Shown here piece by piece: positions 42,567 to 52,112 of a stretch of 64,000 nt of DNA (within the stretch, counting starts at the first letter, position 1; each line of letters begins with the position of its first letter). A program made the translations under genes and the position numbers. Below the pieces are notes generated by a model. The model ran no database searches. It was not told the DNA's origin and saw nothing but the letters and a program-made list of their open reading frames with translations. Source of the stretch: a virus; the IMG/VR virus record IMGVR_UViG_3300017987_000006, positions 114,260 through 178,259 of that record; one strand, given 5' to 3'.

Positions 42567-44657
42567 ATGGACAAGCTCTCAAGATACCTCAGCGCCGAAG
42601 AGACCCACGATATCCCGTGGGCGAAAGCCTCGGCGTTCTTTCTCACCATCAAAGAGCAGACCAAGGAGGCCGAGTCGCCGTCCCGATCTCTGACGCCTGA
42701 ACAGAGAGCGCGCATCAATCGCGCCGCATTCGCTCAGGACGCACAGCAGGCAAAGTACAAAGGGCTGATGTCTGGTATCCGCTCGTCTGCAGCCGCGGAC
42801 GTGCGAGAGGCGGAGAAGACCAAGCGGCAACGCGGGAAGCGTGTTGGCGGTGAGGTCGGGACCGTCGGCGGGGCCGCCGCGGGGTACATGGCTGGCCGCA
42901 AGGCTGGCATCGCCGGTAAGATCGGTGGAACGGCCATTGGGGCGCTGATGGGCCGCGGCTTGGGGAAGACGGTAGGGGAGGAGATCGATCGGAAGCGGAC
43001 GATCAAAAAGTACAACAAAGAATCGGCGAGCCCAGGCACCAACAAAAAGGCTGAGATGGAGAAGTGGACCACCAAAACCGCCTCCATCTCTCGCGTCCGG
43101 GAAATGTGGAAGCTGGCCGATGGGATTCCCGAGGGCGAGGCCCTTCCTGGCGGCGCGGACAACGAGCCTGTCGTTGTCGAACCTGAAGTGGCGAGTGAGG
43201 CCAAGCCCAGCACGATGGCCGAGGAGAAGATGACGCCCGACGTGCTGGAGCGACAACGCGCCGAGCAGCTCCTGGCCGAAGAAGCCATGGCAGATCAAAT
43301 GTCCGAGGTGAACGAGGCCGAGTACTACCGCCAGGTCGCTCAGGAGGCGATGCAGGGTCTGGAAGAGATGCAGGCGATGTTGCAGCAGACGCAGGCTGCG
43401 GCCGAACAAGCGGGACAGCAGGCGCAGATGTCCCAGATGCAGGCAGATCAAGCTGTGCAGCAGGCGACGCAGCAGAGCCAAGATCAGGCCATGCAGAACC
43501 AGCAGCTCACCGCGCAGTTGGAGGCACAGTCACAGGAGCTCGCTGGCAGTAAGCAGGCGATCATGCAGATGCGGCAGGCCATGCAGAACTACCGCGAGCA
43601 TCTACAGGACTTGGCGCTGCAAGATCCAACGGCCGCTGCTGGTCCGTCTCCAGAGGAGCAGGGGATGATGGAGCAGGAAGCCGCAGCGCGGGAGGAGGCC
43701 CAGGCCGCAGAGGCAGGTGCCGGAGCCCCAATGAGCGGCGAGTCCGCCAAGCAGGTGGAGGAAGCGCAGCAGGCACAGGAGGAGGCTGGTAAGCAGACGG
43801 CTCAGGCTGAGCGGGCTACGGCTAAAGACCAGGCCAAGCAGGAGGCGAAGGACGCGGGTGTGACGGTGAACGTCGGCGGTCAAACCAAGACGGCCTTTTC
43901 CAGGGAGGATGCGTTACTCGCCGTAGTGCTTCATGATCTGAGGCGTGGGAAGGCGATCGGAGCAACGAAAGCCCAACAAAAAAGGGAGTACCGCCAGCTC
44001 AAAAAGAGGGGGAAGGTCATAAGTGGGCCGGGGAGACCGGCAGTGGTGGCCCTGAGACAAAAGACGGCGGCCGACAAATCCACGAAGCGGAATGCAGCCA
44101 TCGCAGCTGGAATCGCCGGGACGGCGATCGGAGGCGGGCTCTTGCTGCGGAAGGCCGCGAAGAGCGGAAAGCTGAGAGAGCTTATCGCGCGGACCACCAA
44201 CAGGGCCAAGAAGACCGGAGATGTTCACCAGAGCAACATGAAGAAGTTGGAGGAGCTGACCGATCGTACCGGGAAGGTGAGAGACGAGCTCAAGGACCTC
44301 AACGCCTGGATGAGCAAGCAGGCCGATTGGTCCTCGCGTGCCGTCGGAGCAGGCATCGGAGCCGCCGGGGCCGCCGGGCTGCAGAGCGCATCCGACAGAG
44401 TGGGTCCGAAAGGGATCTCAGAGAAGGAGCGCATCCTGCGCGCCAAGCTCCGCCACTACCAGCAGAAAAAGGACAAGGGGGCTCTGGACAAGTACAAGGT
44501 CGTGATGACCAGAGCGCTGGCCGACACGGCAAAGATCAACCGTGAAGATCCACGCGCGGCCGCGGTGATAGCGGCGCTGGGTGGTGCGACAGCGGGAGCA
44601 GCTGCAGCTCCTGCGGTGGCTCGTCTAGGCAAGCGCATTCTAAGGAGAGGGAGATGA
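42567..44657 (+). CDS. Large Gln-rich, glycine-zipper virion protein (ejection?)
   Basis: This 696-residue protein has a glycine-zipper block near residues 95-135 (GGEVGTVGGAAAGYMAGRKA, GKIGGTAIGALMGRGLGKTV). A long Gln/Met/Ala coiled coil follows (about 215-345), then three more small Gly/Ala hydrophobic blocks (AAGIAGTAIGGGLLLRKAAK, AVGAGIGAAGAAGL, IAALGGATAGAAAAPAVARL). EKxA-like peptides (KTASI, KTAFS, QKTAA) recur. This composition suits a protein stored in the head and ejected through membranes, by analogy only. AGGAGGACCAAATCCC precedes the ATG, and the stop overlaps the next ATG. Confidence 0.6.
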   Translation: MDKLSRYLSAEETHDIPWAKASAFFLTIKEQTKEAESPSRSLTPEQRARINRAAFAQDAQQAKYKGLMSGIRSSAAADVREAEKTKRQRGKRVGGEVGTVGGAAAGYMAGRKAGIAGKIGGTAIGALMGRGLGKTVGEEIDRKRTIKKYNKESASPGTNKKAEMEKWTTKTASISRVREMWKLADGIPEGEALPGGADNEPVVVEPEVASEAKPSTMAEEKMTPDVLERQRAEQLLAEEAMADQMSEVNEAEYYRQVAQEAMQGLEEMQAMLQQTQAAAEQAGQQAQMSQMQADQAVQQATQQSQDQAMQNQQLTAQLEAQSQELAGSKQAIMQMRQAMQNYREHLQDLALQDPTAAAGPSPEEQGMMEQEAAAREEAQAAEAGAGAPMSGESAKQVEEAQQAQEEAGKQTAQAERATAKDQAKQEAKDAGVTVNVGGQTKTAFSREDALLAVVLHDLRRGKAIGATKAQQKREYRQLKKRGKVISGPGRPAVVALRQKTAADKSTKRNAAIAAGIAGTAIGGGLLLRKAAKSGKLRELIARTTNRAKKTGDVHQSNMKKLEELTDRTGKVRDELKDLNAWMSKQADWSSRAVGAGIGAAGAAGLQSASDRVGPKGISEKERILRAKLRHYQQKKDKGALDKYKVVMTRALADTAKINREDPRAAAVIAALGGATAGAAAAPAVARLGKRILRRGR

Positions 44658-45640
44658 ATCTCGATCAGTGGCTGAAGGAAGTCTACGATGAAGAGAACGT
44701 ATCCAAGGAAGCATCTGGTCTGGAGGCGATGCTAGACCAGATGAGCCTGGGAGATCTGCGCGACCTATCACTTGGCCGCACAACGCTCGAGAAGGTGGCG
44801 GCGAAGATGACGCAGACGAAGCGTGAGGCGTTGCCGTCTAAGTCGTTCGCCGTGCCTCAGAGCAAAGCGAAGAAGATAGGGGTGGCGGGGGAGATCAAGG
44901 GAGAGGCCAAGGGGAAGTACCCCATCCCGGACGTGAAGCATGCCCGCAACGCACTGGCCCGAGTTTCGCAGTTCGGCAGTCCAGCTGAGCGGGAAGCGGT
45001 GAGGAGCAAGGTCTACGGCAAGTTCCCGCATCTCAAGGCAGGATTCGAGCAGCGTCACGGGGAGAGCCCAACCTCGAAGGGGAACATCAAGAAGGTGGAG
45101 CAGGGCGGCATCGGCAAGTCTGCTGGCATGATGCGCCCGGACCAGCCGCGAGCCAAAGATCTGGTCAGCGGGCGCGGCCCGGAGGCCAGGGCAGCCAGGA
45201 TGGCCATTCGCGAGAAGCTGCGTGAGGGGTGCCCGGTTGGTGAGGAGATCGACAAGCAGCTTGGTATCAAGAAGGCCGCCTCGGCCCAGTTCGAGTTCAT
45301 GGACAAGGTCGCCAGGCATCTGGCCCACGTCCACACGGAGGAGGCGGAGAAGCTAGCGGTGGGGGGACGCGTGGGTAAGTTTCTGACGAAGCACAAGAAG
45401 GTTGGTTTGGGGGCCGTGGCCACAGCTCCCATCGCCTACATGGCGGGCGTGGCCAGCGGATACAAGCAGGGCAAGGGTATGGAGAAGCGCGACGAGTTCA
45501 CCTCCCCGGAAGCGCAGGCCAAGGCCAAAGTGATGAGCCGCGCGCTCAAGTCCACGAAGGGTGCTCCGCCGAACGTTCGCAAGGGCGCGGTCAAGGTCGT
45601 GGCCAAGGAGATGCGGAAAGCCGCAGCAGCCTTGAGGTAG
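44654..45640 (+). CDS. Virion-module protein with DUF6582-like segment
   Basis: This 328-residue protein carries LPSKSFAVPQSKA followed by KYPIPDVKHARNALARVSQF and KVYGKFPHLK. This is the layout of the short DUF6582-type domain seen in phage proteins, whose role is unknown. The C-terminal third has a Gly/Ala hydrophobic segment (GLGAVATAPIAYMAGVASGY) in basic surroundings. EKxA peptides recur (LEKVA, MDKVA, AEKLA). The ATG overlaps the previous stop. Confidence 0.65.
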   Translation: MNLDQWLKEVYDEENVSKEASGLEAMLDQMSLGDLRDLSLGRTTLEKVAAKMTQTKREALPSKSFAVPQSKAKKIGVAGEIKGEAKGKYPIPDVKHARNALARVSQFGSPAEREAVRSKVYGKFPHLKAGFEQRHGESPTSKGNIKKVEQGGIGKSAGMMRPDQPRAKDLVSGRGPEARAARMAIREKLREGCPVGEEIDKQLGIKKAASAQFEFMDKVARHLAHVHTEEAEKLAVGGRVGKFLTKHKKVGLGAVATAPIAYMAGVASGYKQGKGMEKRDEFTSPEAQAKAKVMSRALKSTKGAPPNVRKGAVKVVAKEMRKAAAALR

Positions 45641-46543
45641 ATGCTCAACGTCGAGTTCCAGAACCTCCTCGTCCGGTCCTTCACATTGGACTGGCTCGAG
45701 CTAAGCTGGGAGATCAAGAACACCACCCTCGATCCCCACGACTTCGATTGGTCCGTCGAGCGTAGTGAGTCTCCGCTCGGGCCGTGGGACCCACTCACGG
45801 ACGCCTTCCAAGACCGGTACCAGTTCATAGATAACCGCGTGAACCTGGAGCACCGCTGGCGTCAGTTGTACTACCGCCTCAAGAGCGTCAGGAAGAACGA
45901 CGCGACCGATGTGGTCTACTCGGACGCCGCCACGCTCGCCGCAGATCCCGATTTGATCGCTCAGGAGATCCGCTTACTTGAGCAGACGGTCTTCAAGGAG
46001 TTCATCGGACGGACCTGCTGGTTGTTTCCCGTCCGCACCTTCGGTCAGTACTGTCCACATTGCATGGACGTGGGTAAGGGCGGGACGTATCGAAAGATCA
46101 GATCGAACTGCTTGACGTGTTATGACACGAAGTACGCTCGGGGCTACATGGACCCGATGGAACTGAGTGTTCAATTCGATCCTTCACCGAAGGCTCAGCA
46201 GGCTTTGGGGACCGGCGAGACGCAACAGTCGAATACCACAGCCAGAATGAGTTACTTCCCATTGGTGAAGCCAGGCGATATAATCGTAGAGCCTGAGAAC
46301 AGGCGGTGGAGGGTGGTAAAGGTCTCCTCCACCGAGCGACTGAGAGCGAAGGTCCACCATGAGATGACCCTACATGAGATCTCCAAGGGCGATATCGAGT
46401 TCGCGATGGAGATCGACGTAGGAGAGCTCAGGAACCTCGCACCCAGCCCGGAACGCAACTTCTCCAACCCCCAAAACCTGGAAGCCTTCGAGGACGAGGC
46501 GATAGCAGCGACGTTGGTGGCTTATGGATACGACAACGAGTAG
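45641..46543 (+). CDS. Neck/adaptor-like protein with zinc ribbon
   Basis: This 300-residue protein follows directly on the previous stop. The N-terminal 90 residues look like an FnIII or beta-sandwich domain (LEHRWRQLYYRLKSVRKNDA). A zinc ribbon follows at about 145-166 (CPHC and CLTC). The C-terminal half has GDIIVEPENRRWRVVKVSS, a beta-rich segment seen in phage head-tail joining proteins. Position between head and sheath genes supports a neck or tail-completion role. Confidence 0.6.
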   Translation: MLNVEFQNLLVRSFTLDWLELSWEIKNTTLDPHDFDWSVERSESPLGPWDPLTDAFQDRYQFIDNRVNLEHRWRQLYYRLKSVRKNDATDVVYSDAATLAADPDLIAQEIRLLEQTVFKEFIGRTCWLFPVRTFGQYCPHCMDVGKGGTYRKIRSNCLTCYDTKYARGYMDPMELSVQFDPSPKAQQALGTGETQQSNTTARMSYFPLVKPGDIIVEPENRRWRVVKVSSTERLRAKVHHEMTLHEISKGDIEFAMEIDVGELRNLAPSPERNFSNPQNLEAFEDEAIAATLVAYGYDNE

Positions 46544-46895
46544 GGCGTTCTACGACGAGCTGGAAAAGATTTCCTCTTCCTCTGGTGAAGATCTCCGAGA
46601 CCCAAGCGGGGGGCGCGTTACCAAACAGAAGCTGAAGGGCCTGGTTCGTTATGGTGGGGCCGGAGCGCTGGGGGCTGGTGTTGGTTACGGCGTCGGCAAG
46701 ACGGTGGGCGGCAAGCTGGAAGGCAGTCTCGTTCGCGGCGGGATGCAAATCGGCAAGGCCAGAGCGCTGAGATATGCGCTTCCCATACTGGCTGCTACTG
46801 GTGCAGGATTGGGGTTGGCCCGGATGAGTCTCAGCAACAAGATGAAGAGGAAGATCTTAGAGGATGAGCGTCGCGTCAGCAAGCGTACCCCCTAG
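46524..46895 (+). CDS. Glycine-zipper protein with AFYDELEKIS tag
   Basis: This 123-residue protein begins MDTTTSRAFYDELEKISSSS, the recurring tag. A Gly-zipper segment follows (YGGAGALGAGVGYGVGKTVG) with a second hydrophobic block (ALPILAATGAGLGLARMSL), then a basic end. It overlaps both neighbours (20 nt and 32 nt), so its expression is coupled to theirs. A small membrane-active or internal virion protein is inferred. Confidence 0.55.
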   Translation: MDTTTSRAFYDELEKISSSSGEDLRDPSGGRVTKQKLKGLVRYGGAGALGAGVGYGVGKTVGGKLEGSLVRGGMQIGKARALRYALPILAATGAGLGLARMSLSNKMKRKILEDERRVSKRTP

Positions 46896-47643
46896 CACCG
46901 CTTACACTCCCAGCTGGGCGGAGAATCCCGTCCTGCAGCTGCGGAAGACGGTGCTCGGCTTCTTACAAGGTCTATTCGAAGAGGCTGAAGTTTCCTGCTT
47001 TCGCTGGCACGAGAGTTTGGAGGACACAGAAATCGTCATCACAGACGAGTTTCCGCTGAAGCTGGATGTCGTGGGTAAGCGCCCGGCCATCACGCTGGTC
47101 CGGGGCGCGATGTCGTGGAACAAGACATCCATCGGGGAGATGCTCTCCCTGAACATGGCTAACGATCAAAAGAAGCGGTCCGATTTAGTCAGCGGGACTA
47201 TCTCCATCAACTGCTGTGCCCGCGATGATCTGGAGAGCGAGTACATTGCGCTGATCGTCGCGCGGCATCTGTGGATATTGGGCCCACTGCTTCAAAAAGG
47301 CACGCCGATCCATGAGATCGGACGTGGGGTGCAACTCGGCTCGCCCAGTCCTGCCGGAGCGATCGTGGTGGGGGATACTGAGGGGGAGTGGATCAATACA
47401 CCCGTCACGACCCCTTATTTCATTCAGGAAACAAACTCCGTGCAGCCGCTAGGCCAGCAGCTGCTGCGGAGACTGTCGTTAAGACTTGGAGTTCGCGGAG
47501 GAGCCCAGGTTGGTAACACCCCCGTCAGATATCAGGCCAGGCAGACTGGTCTGCGACAGCCGACGATCAGGGGGAGACCTATTCGAAATGTCTCGTTCGA
47601 GCAAACGCTCGTGGTAACAGATGAGGAGAATCCAAATGGCTAA
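46864..47643 (+). CDS. Tail completion / terminator-like protein
   Basis: This 259-residue protein lies immediately upstream of the sheath. It shows VLQLRKTVLGFLQGLFEEAE, ITLVRGAMSWNKTSIGEMLS and SGTISINCCARDDLESEYIA, a layout like tail terminators that cap the tube. The C-terminal 60 residues are basic. It overlaps the previous gene by 32 nt and the sheath start by 8 nt. No strict motif exists for this family, so the call rests on position and shape. Confidence 0.55.
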   Translation: MSVASASVPPSTAYTPSWAENPVLQLRKTVLGFLQGLFEEAEVSCFRWHESLEDTEIVITDEFPLKLDVVGKRPAITLVRGAMSWNKTSIGEMLSLNMANDQKKRSDLVSGTISINCCARDDLESEYIALIVARHLWILGPLLQKGTPIHEIGRGVQLGSPSPAGAIVVGDTEGEWINTPVTTPYFIQETNSVQPLGQQLLRRLSLRLGVRGGAQVGNTPVRYQARQTGLRQPTIRGRPIRNVSFEQTLVVTDEENPNG

Positions 47644-50600
47644 CGAAGAACTCCTTCGCCCAGGAATGTCCGTAATCCAGCAGTTTCGGACGATCACCCC
47701 CACGATCGTTCAGCCGACGCTGGTTCCCTGTGTCGTGGGCCCGTGCTTCCAGGTCGTCGAGGCATTGGAGACCGACGCAACCGGCAACTCCGTGGTGAAC
47801 ACGGACGCCGTGCCTTCGGTTCCGCCCATCATCACCTCGATCTCGGCTGAGGACTACACCGGCCTGGACGGACTCACCCTGAAGGTCAGCGTGAACAACG
47901 GCCCCGAGCAGGAGGTCACCCTCTCCGACCCGACCGCGGCTGGTCTGACGGCAGATCAGGTCAAGAGCCAGATCTTGGCCACGAGCGGCATCAGCGGCTG
48001 GGCGGCATACACCGTGACCCGTGGCTCGAGCACCTACCTGCAGCTCCGCGGGAACAACTCCGGTGACGGTCAGTCTCTTCAGATCTTGGATGGCACGGCA
48101 AACGCCCAGCTGGGGCTGCCGGACTTCTTCGAGGCGACTGGTTTCTCGTCCTACGCGCAGGACAAGCGGTTCATCGCGCAAGACAACTTCCCGGACCCGC
48201 GGGACAACATGGACGAGCTCGACATCGATGAGGACTCGATCAGAGTCTTCATCAACACCGGCTCGGCGCTGCAGGAGGTCAAGAGGGACGAAACCTTTCT
48301 ACGCAACGGCTGGACCGCGTGGATCTTGGGCACGGCCATCTCGTTCCAGACTTCGAGCTTGAAGGACAAGGACCTCGAGGTAACGTTCGCGGTTGGTGGA
48401 ACCGAGCAAACCATCACCTTCGACGGCGACTACCAGGCTGTTGATGGAACGTTGGTCGTGCCGGCCGGCGTCTACGCCGACCCCGGCACCGACACCATCG
48501 ACATCCAGAAGAACAGCGATACGGCCGTGACCGTGACTTTCGCCAGCCCGGCGGACATCGATGCAGCGGTAACAGCGATCAACGCGGCGTGGGCAGCGAC
48601 CTATACCGGTGAGGACGTCTGCTACCGCGCCGACGCGGACGGATCGGCCAACCCAGCCGGCACCTACATTGCCTTCCAAGTTGGCGGCGCGACCGCGACC
48701 GGTGACTACGTGAAGGTCATCGAACCGGGCAGCGGCGACGCCTTCAGCGACATCGGCTTTACCTCCGCGCAAGGAGCGGTCGGTTCTTCGCTGGTCTACT
48801 TCATCAACACCACCTTGAGCTCTCCGACTGACTACCCGGCGGCGGTTGACGGCGGCAGCGATAAGCTGAAGCTATACTCCTACGACGGGTACATCAAGGT
48901 GGGTGATGGGGACGCCAACGCTACGCTCGGGCTGACCGATGACGAGGTGCAGTACGCGCTGGAGGGCGTGGATGATGGAGACGGGGACAGCACCTCACCG
49001 ATCGTCAGAATCCACAACGAGGACTTCACGCTCGATCCGACCAGTGCCTCGTTGACTGGGACCGGCGATCTGTCAGGCGACAACCAGGTCCACAAGCTGA
49101 CCTTCCAGCTCGCCATCGATGGCGAGCCGATGCAGGAGGTCGAGTTCAACGGCGGGCCGATCGTCCCGGCCAACCCCTACGCAGACCCCGGCACCGACAG
49201 CTTGGGCCTGATTGTGAACGGCACCCCGGTGGTGGTCACATTCGCCAGCCCGGCCGACATCGACGCTGCGGTGACTGCGATCAACACCGCCACCAGCCCC
49301 GTGGTCGTGGCCTACCGCTCTTTGAGCACGGGTGTAGCCGATGCAGCCGGAACCTACATCGCCTTCCAGGTGGGCGGCAGCACGGACGCTGGCGGTTCGA
49401 TCATCATCGACTACAGCGCCAGCACGGGCAACGCCTGGACGGATATCGGCTTTACCGGGACGTCTGACATCTACCAGACCCTCACCTCGGCCGAGATCGA
49501 GACCGCCATCGAGAACACGATGGGCACCGGGACGGCGGCCATCAGTTCTGACAACCTGGTGTTGAGCTCGGCCGAGACCGGGGTCGAGTCCAAGATCGAG
49601 ATCGGCCAGGGGACGGCCAACACCTTGCTGGGCTTCACCTCCGGCTACGTCACCAACGGCCGGGGGTTCAAGCCCAAGGCCGGGGACTACCTGTACGCCG
49701 ATGGCGAACTTCTGGGTATCATCGCTCAGGTCTCGCCAGGAGCGGTAGCTACGGACCTGCGGTTGGACAGAGAGCTGACCTACACCACACTGCTCAAGAA
49801 GAACTGGTACATCCAGGCCAAGAACATCGCAGATCCACAGCCTGCCGATCGCCCCACTCCGGACTTGGTCGTGGACCTGGCGGGTGACATCACGATCAAG
49901 CACGACATCCTCCGCGACACCCGTGGGGACGCTGTGGAGCTGGCAAGCGATCAGCTGATCGTGGCCTACGATGCGCTGCGGCTGGATGTTACACCCAAGG
50001 CTGATAACCCCGCGCTGCTGACCTTCGAGGGGACGGACGAGCTCGAGACGTCACTCGAGCCATTGAACACGGACAACCCCCTGGGCCTGGGTCTGTTCTT
50101 CGCGCTGCTGAATGCGCCAGGCGTGACGGTCAGCGGTATCGGTGTGAGTGCCACCAGCGCGGACTCGCCCAACGGAACACTAGCAGCCTACACCGAGGCG
50201 GCGACGTTCCTGGAGAGCCAGGAGGTCTACGCCATCGCTCCGCTGACGCACGATGGCGACATCCACTCGATGTGGCAGACCCACGTCAACAACATGTCCG
50301 ACCCGGACGCCCGCGGAGAACGCATCGTCGTGATCAACCCGGAGATGCCAGACCGAAACCTGGACACTCTGGTGGCCAGCGGGACGGACGCGGACAGCAC
50401 GGGCGTGACCAACGAGCTTGATACCAAGCTGTCTAACCTGGCCGCGCTGTTGCTCGCCGCCGGAGTCGACCCCACCGGGACCATCGAGGTGGACGATGGA
50501 GTCTACCTGGACATCGCCTCGGACTCCAGCAAGTACAGCATCTCAGCTGTGAGTGGGACCAAGATCACCATCCGGGTGACCTTCGCGCCTGGGGAAAACG

Positions 50601-51346
50601 ACGACAGCTACTACAGCTCGTCCAACCTTTCCTCCTCGCTGATCTCGGAGTCCTTCTCCATCAAGATCCGCGGCGCGGAGCTGCTGACCTCGGAGAACCT
50701 ACCGGATTACGCGGCCATTGCCTCGACCTACGCCGACCTGGGCACCGCCTACGGCGATCGACGAGTGTACATGACCGCTCCGGATCAGGCCGGAGCCACC
50801 ATCGATGGGCTCGAGCAGCTGATCGATGCGTTCTACGTGAACGCGGCCATCGCAGGCATGATCGGGCAGCAGCCTCCGCAGCAGGGATTCACCAACTTCC
50901 CGATCTCCGGGTTCACACGCATTGTAGGGTCGAACGACAAGTTCAGCGAGACCCAGATGAACGTGGGTGCGGGCGGCGGCACCTACTGGATCATCCAGGA
51001 GGTGGTCAACGGACCCCTGACGTGCCGTCACCAGTTGTCTACTGACACGAGCTCCATCGAGAAGCGGGAGCTGTCGATCACCAAGGTGGTGGACTACGTC
51101 GCGAAGTTCATGCGGGCAGGCCTGCGTAACTTCATCGGCAAGTTCAACATCACCCAGGGCTTCCTGGACACCCTATCGACCGTCATCCAGGGGCAGTTGA
51201 CCTTCTTGACGGAGAACGGAGTGATCATCGGTGGGGACCTGAACAACATCGTCCAGGACACCACTGAGCCTGACACGGTGCTGATCGATGTCACGTTGGA
51301 TGTCCCCTATCCGTGCAACTACATCAGGCTCGTGTTGACCATTTGA
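47636..51346 (+). CDS. Tail sheath protein with inserted duplicated domains
   Basis: This 1236-residue protein starts at ATG 47636 (MANEELLRPGMSVIQQFRTI) after GAGGAGAATCCAA. The C-terminal 200 residues are typical of contractile sheaths: RRVYMTAPDQAGATIDG, INGFTRIVG-like GFTRIVGSNDKF, RHQLSTDTSSIEKRELSITK and DYVAKFMRAGLRNFIGKFNI. Sheaths are usually 350-700 residues. This one is enlarged by beta-rich inserts, including two copies of a roughly 105-residue domain (nt 48458-48772 and 49162-49462), each with YADPGTD, ASPADIDAAVTAIN and GTYIAFQVGG. It contracts to drive the tube through the host envelope. Confidence 0.85.
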   Translation: MANEELLRPGMSVIQQFRTITPTIVQPTLVPCVVGPCFQVVEALETDATGNSVVNTDAVPSVPPIITSISAEDYTGLDGLTLKVSVNNGPEQEVTLSDPTAAGLTADQVKSQILATSGISGWAAYTVTRGSSTYLQLRGNNSGDGQSLQILDGTANAQLGLPDFFEATGFSSYAQDKRFIAQDNFPDPRDNMDELDIDEDSIRVFINTGSALQEVKRDETFLRNGWTAWILGTAISFQTSSLKDKDLEVTFAVGGTEQTITFDGDYQAVDGTLVVPAGVYADPGTDTIDIQKNSDTAVTVTFASPADIDAAVTAINAAWAATYTGEDVCYRADADGSANPAGTYIAFQVGGATATGDYVKVIEPGSGDAFSDIGFTSAQGAVGSSLVYFINTTLSSPTDYPAAVDGGSDKLKLYSYDGYIKVGDGDANATLGLTDDEVQYALEGVDDGDGDSTSPIVRIHNEDFTLDPTSASLTGTGDLSGDNQVHKLTFQLAIDGEPMQEVEFNGGPIVPANPYADPGTDSLGLIVNGTPVVVTFASPADIDAAVTAINTATSPVVVAYRSLSTGVADAAGTYIAFQVGGSTDAGGSIIIDYSASTGNAWTDIGFTGTSDIYQTLTSAEIETAIENTMGTGTAAISSDNLVLSSAETGVESKIEIGQGTANTLLGFTSGYVTNGRGFKPKAGDYLYADGELLGIIAQVSPGAVATDLRLDRELTYTTLLKKNWYIQAKNIADPQPADRPTPDLVVDLAGDITIKHDILRDTRGDAVELASDQLIVAYDALRLDVTPKADNPALLTFEGTDELETSLEPLNTDNPLGLGLFFALLNAPGVTVSGIGVSATSADSPNGTLAAYTEAATFLESQEVYAIAPLTHDGDIHSMWQTHVNNMSDPDARGERIVVINPEMPDRNLDTLVASGTDADSTGVTNELDTKLSNLAALLLAAGVDPTGTIEVDDGVYLDIASDSSKYSISAVSGTKITIRVTFAPGENDDSYYSSSNLSSSLISESFSIKIRGAELLTSENLPDYAAIASTYADLGTAYGDRRVYMTAPDQAGATIDGLEQLIDAFYVNAAIAGMIGQQPPQQGFTNFPISGFTRIVGSNDKFSETQMNVGAGGGTYWIIQEVVNGPLTCRHQLSTDTSSIEKRELSITKVVDYVAKFMRAGLRNFIGKFNITQGFLDTLSTVIQGQLTFLTENGVIIGGDLNNIVQDTTEPDTVLIDVTLDVPYPCNYIRLVLTI

Positions 51347-51392
51347 CGTGAGCAAAGAGGGCCACCCCTCTTTTTAGCTAAGGAGCAGAGAC

Positions 51393-52103
51393 ATGACTCA
51401 GTTCAGCGAATGGAGACCATACGAGCGCTACGTGCAGTCTGGGCTCGCAGATGGTCAGTTCCTGTCCGCGGCCTTCACCGTGCTGGCAGCGGGGCCTCCC
51501 AGGTTGGCCAACGTCGGCGGGGCGACCGTCACGGCTGGTGCATTGGCGGGAGCGGGAGCGGACCAGATCGTGATGCCGATTGGCATCATGCAGAACCTCA
51601 ACCTGTCCCACAACCGGCAGTTCAGTCAGATCTTCGAGATCGGCTCGGAGCGAAGCTACTTCATCAGCGGCCGGACCATCGGCCAGCTGACGCTGGCGCG
51701 CGTGATGTATCACGGACCCAGCCTCCTGCGGATGCTCTACGCCTACTACGAAGATCTCATCCCGCCGAACACGGTGAGCGCGGTCTTCGCCAATGCTGGC
51801 AGCGCCACCGTGGCCAACCCGCACGATGTCAAGATCCCACCCGGCTACGAGAACTTCTTTGTCAACTTGGCGAGTGATCTGTTCAACCAGCCCATCGGGA
51901 TCTTGTTGTACGTCCGGGATAGCAACGAGGACACAGTCGGGGCGGTCTACATGGAGAACTGCTATGTGCCGAACCACACCTGGGCCACGGACGCCCAGGG
52001 CGTGATGATCCAGGAAAACGCAGGCATGCAGTTCGAGCGGGCCGTGCCCGTCGCCGTCAGCGCCCTGAGCCTCATCACCGGCACCACCGGGGCCATCTTC
52101 TAG
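51393..52103 (+). CDS. Tail tube protein
   Basis: This 236-residue protein follows the sheath, the standard order in contractile-tail phages. It has MPIGIMQNLNLSHNRQFSQI, IGSERSYFISGRTIGQLTLA and PIGILLYVRDSNEDTVGAVY, a beta-rich layout with the GR-motif region common to tube proteins of large myoviruses. AAGGAGCAGAGAC precedes the ATG. It should assemble the inner channel of the tail. Confidence 0.75.
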   Translation: MTQFSEWRPYERYVQSGLADGQFLSAAFTVLAAGPPRLANVGGATVTAGALAGAGADQIVMPIGIMQNLNLSHNRQFSQIFEIGSERSYFISGRTIGQLTLARVMYHGPSLLRMLYAYYEDLIPPNTVSAVFANAGSATVANPHDVKIPPGYENFFVNLASDLFNQPIGILLYVRDSNEDTVGAVYMENCYVPNHTWATDAQGVMIQENAGMQFERAVPVAVSALSLITGTTGAIF

Positions 52104-52112
52104 GAGCCGCCA

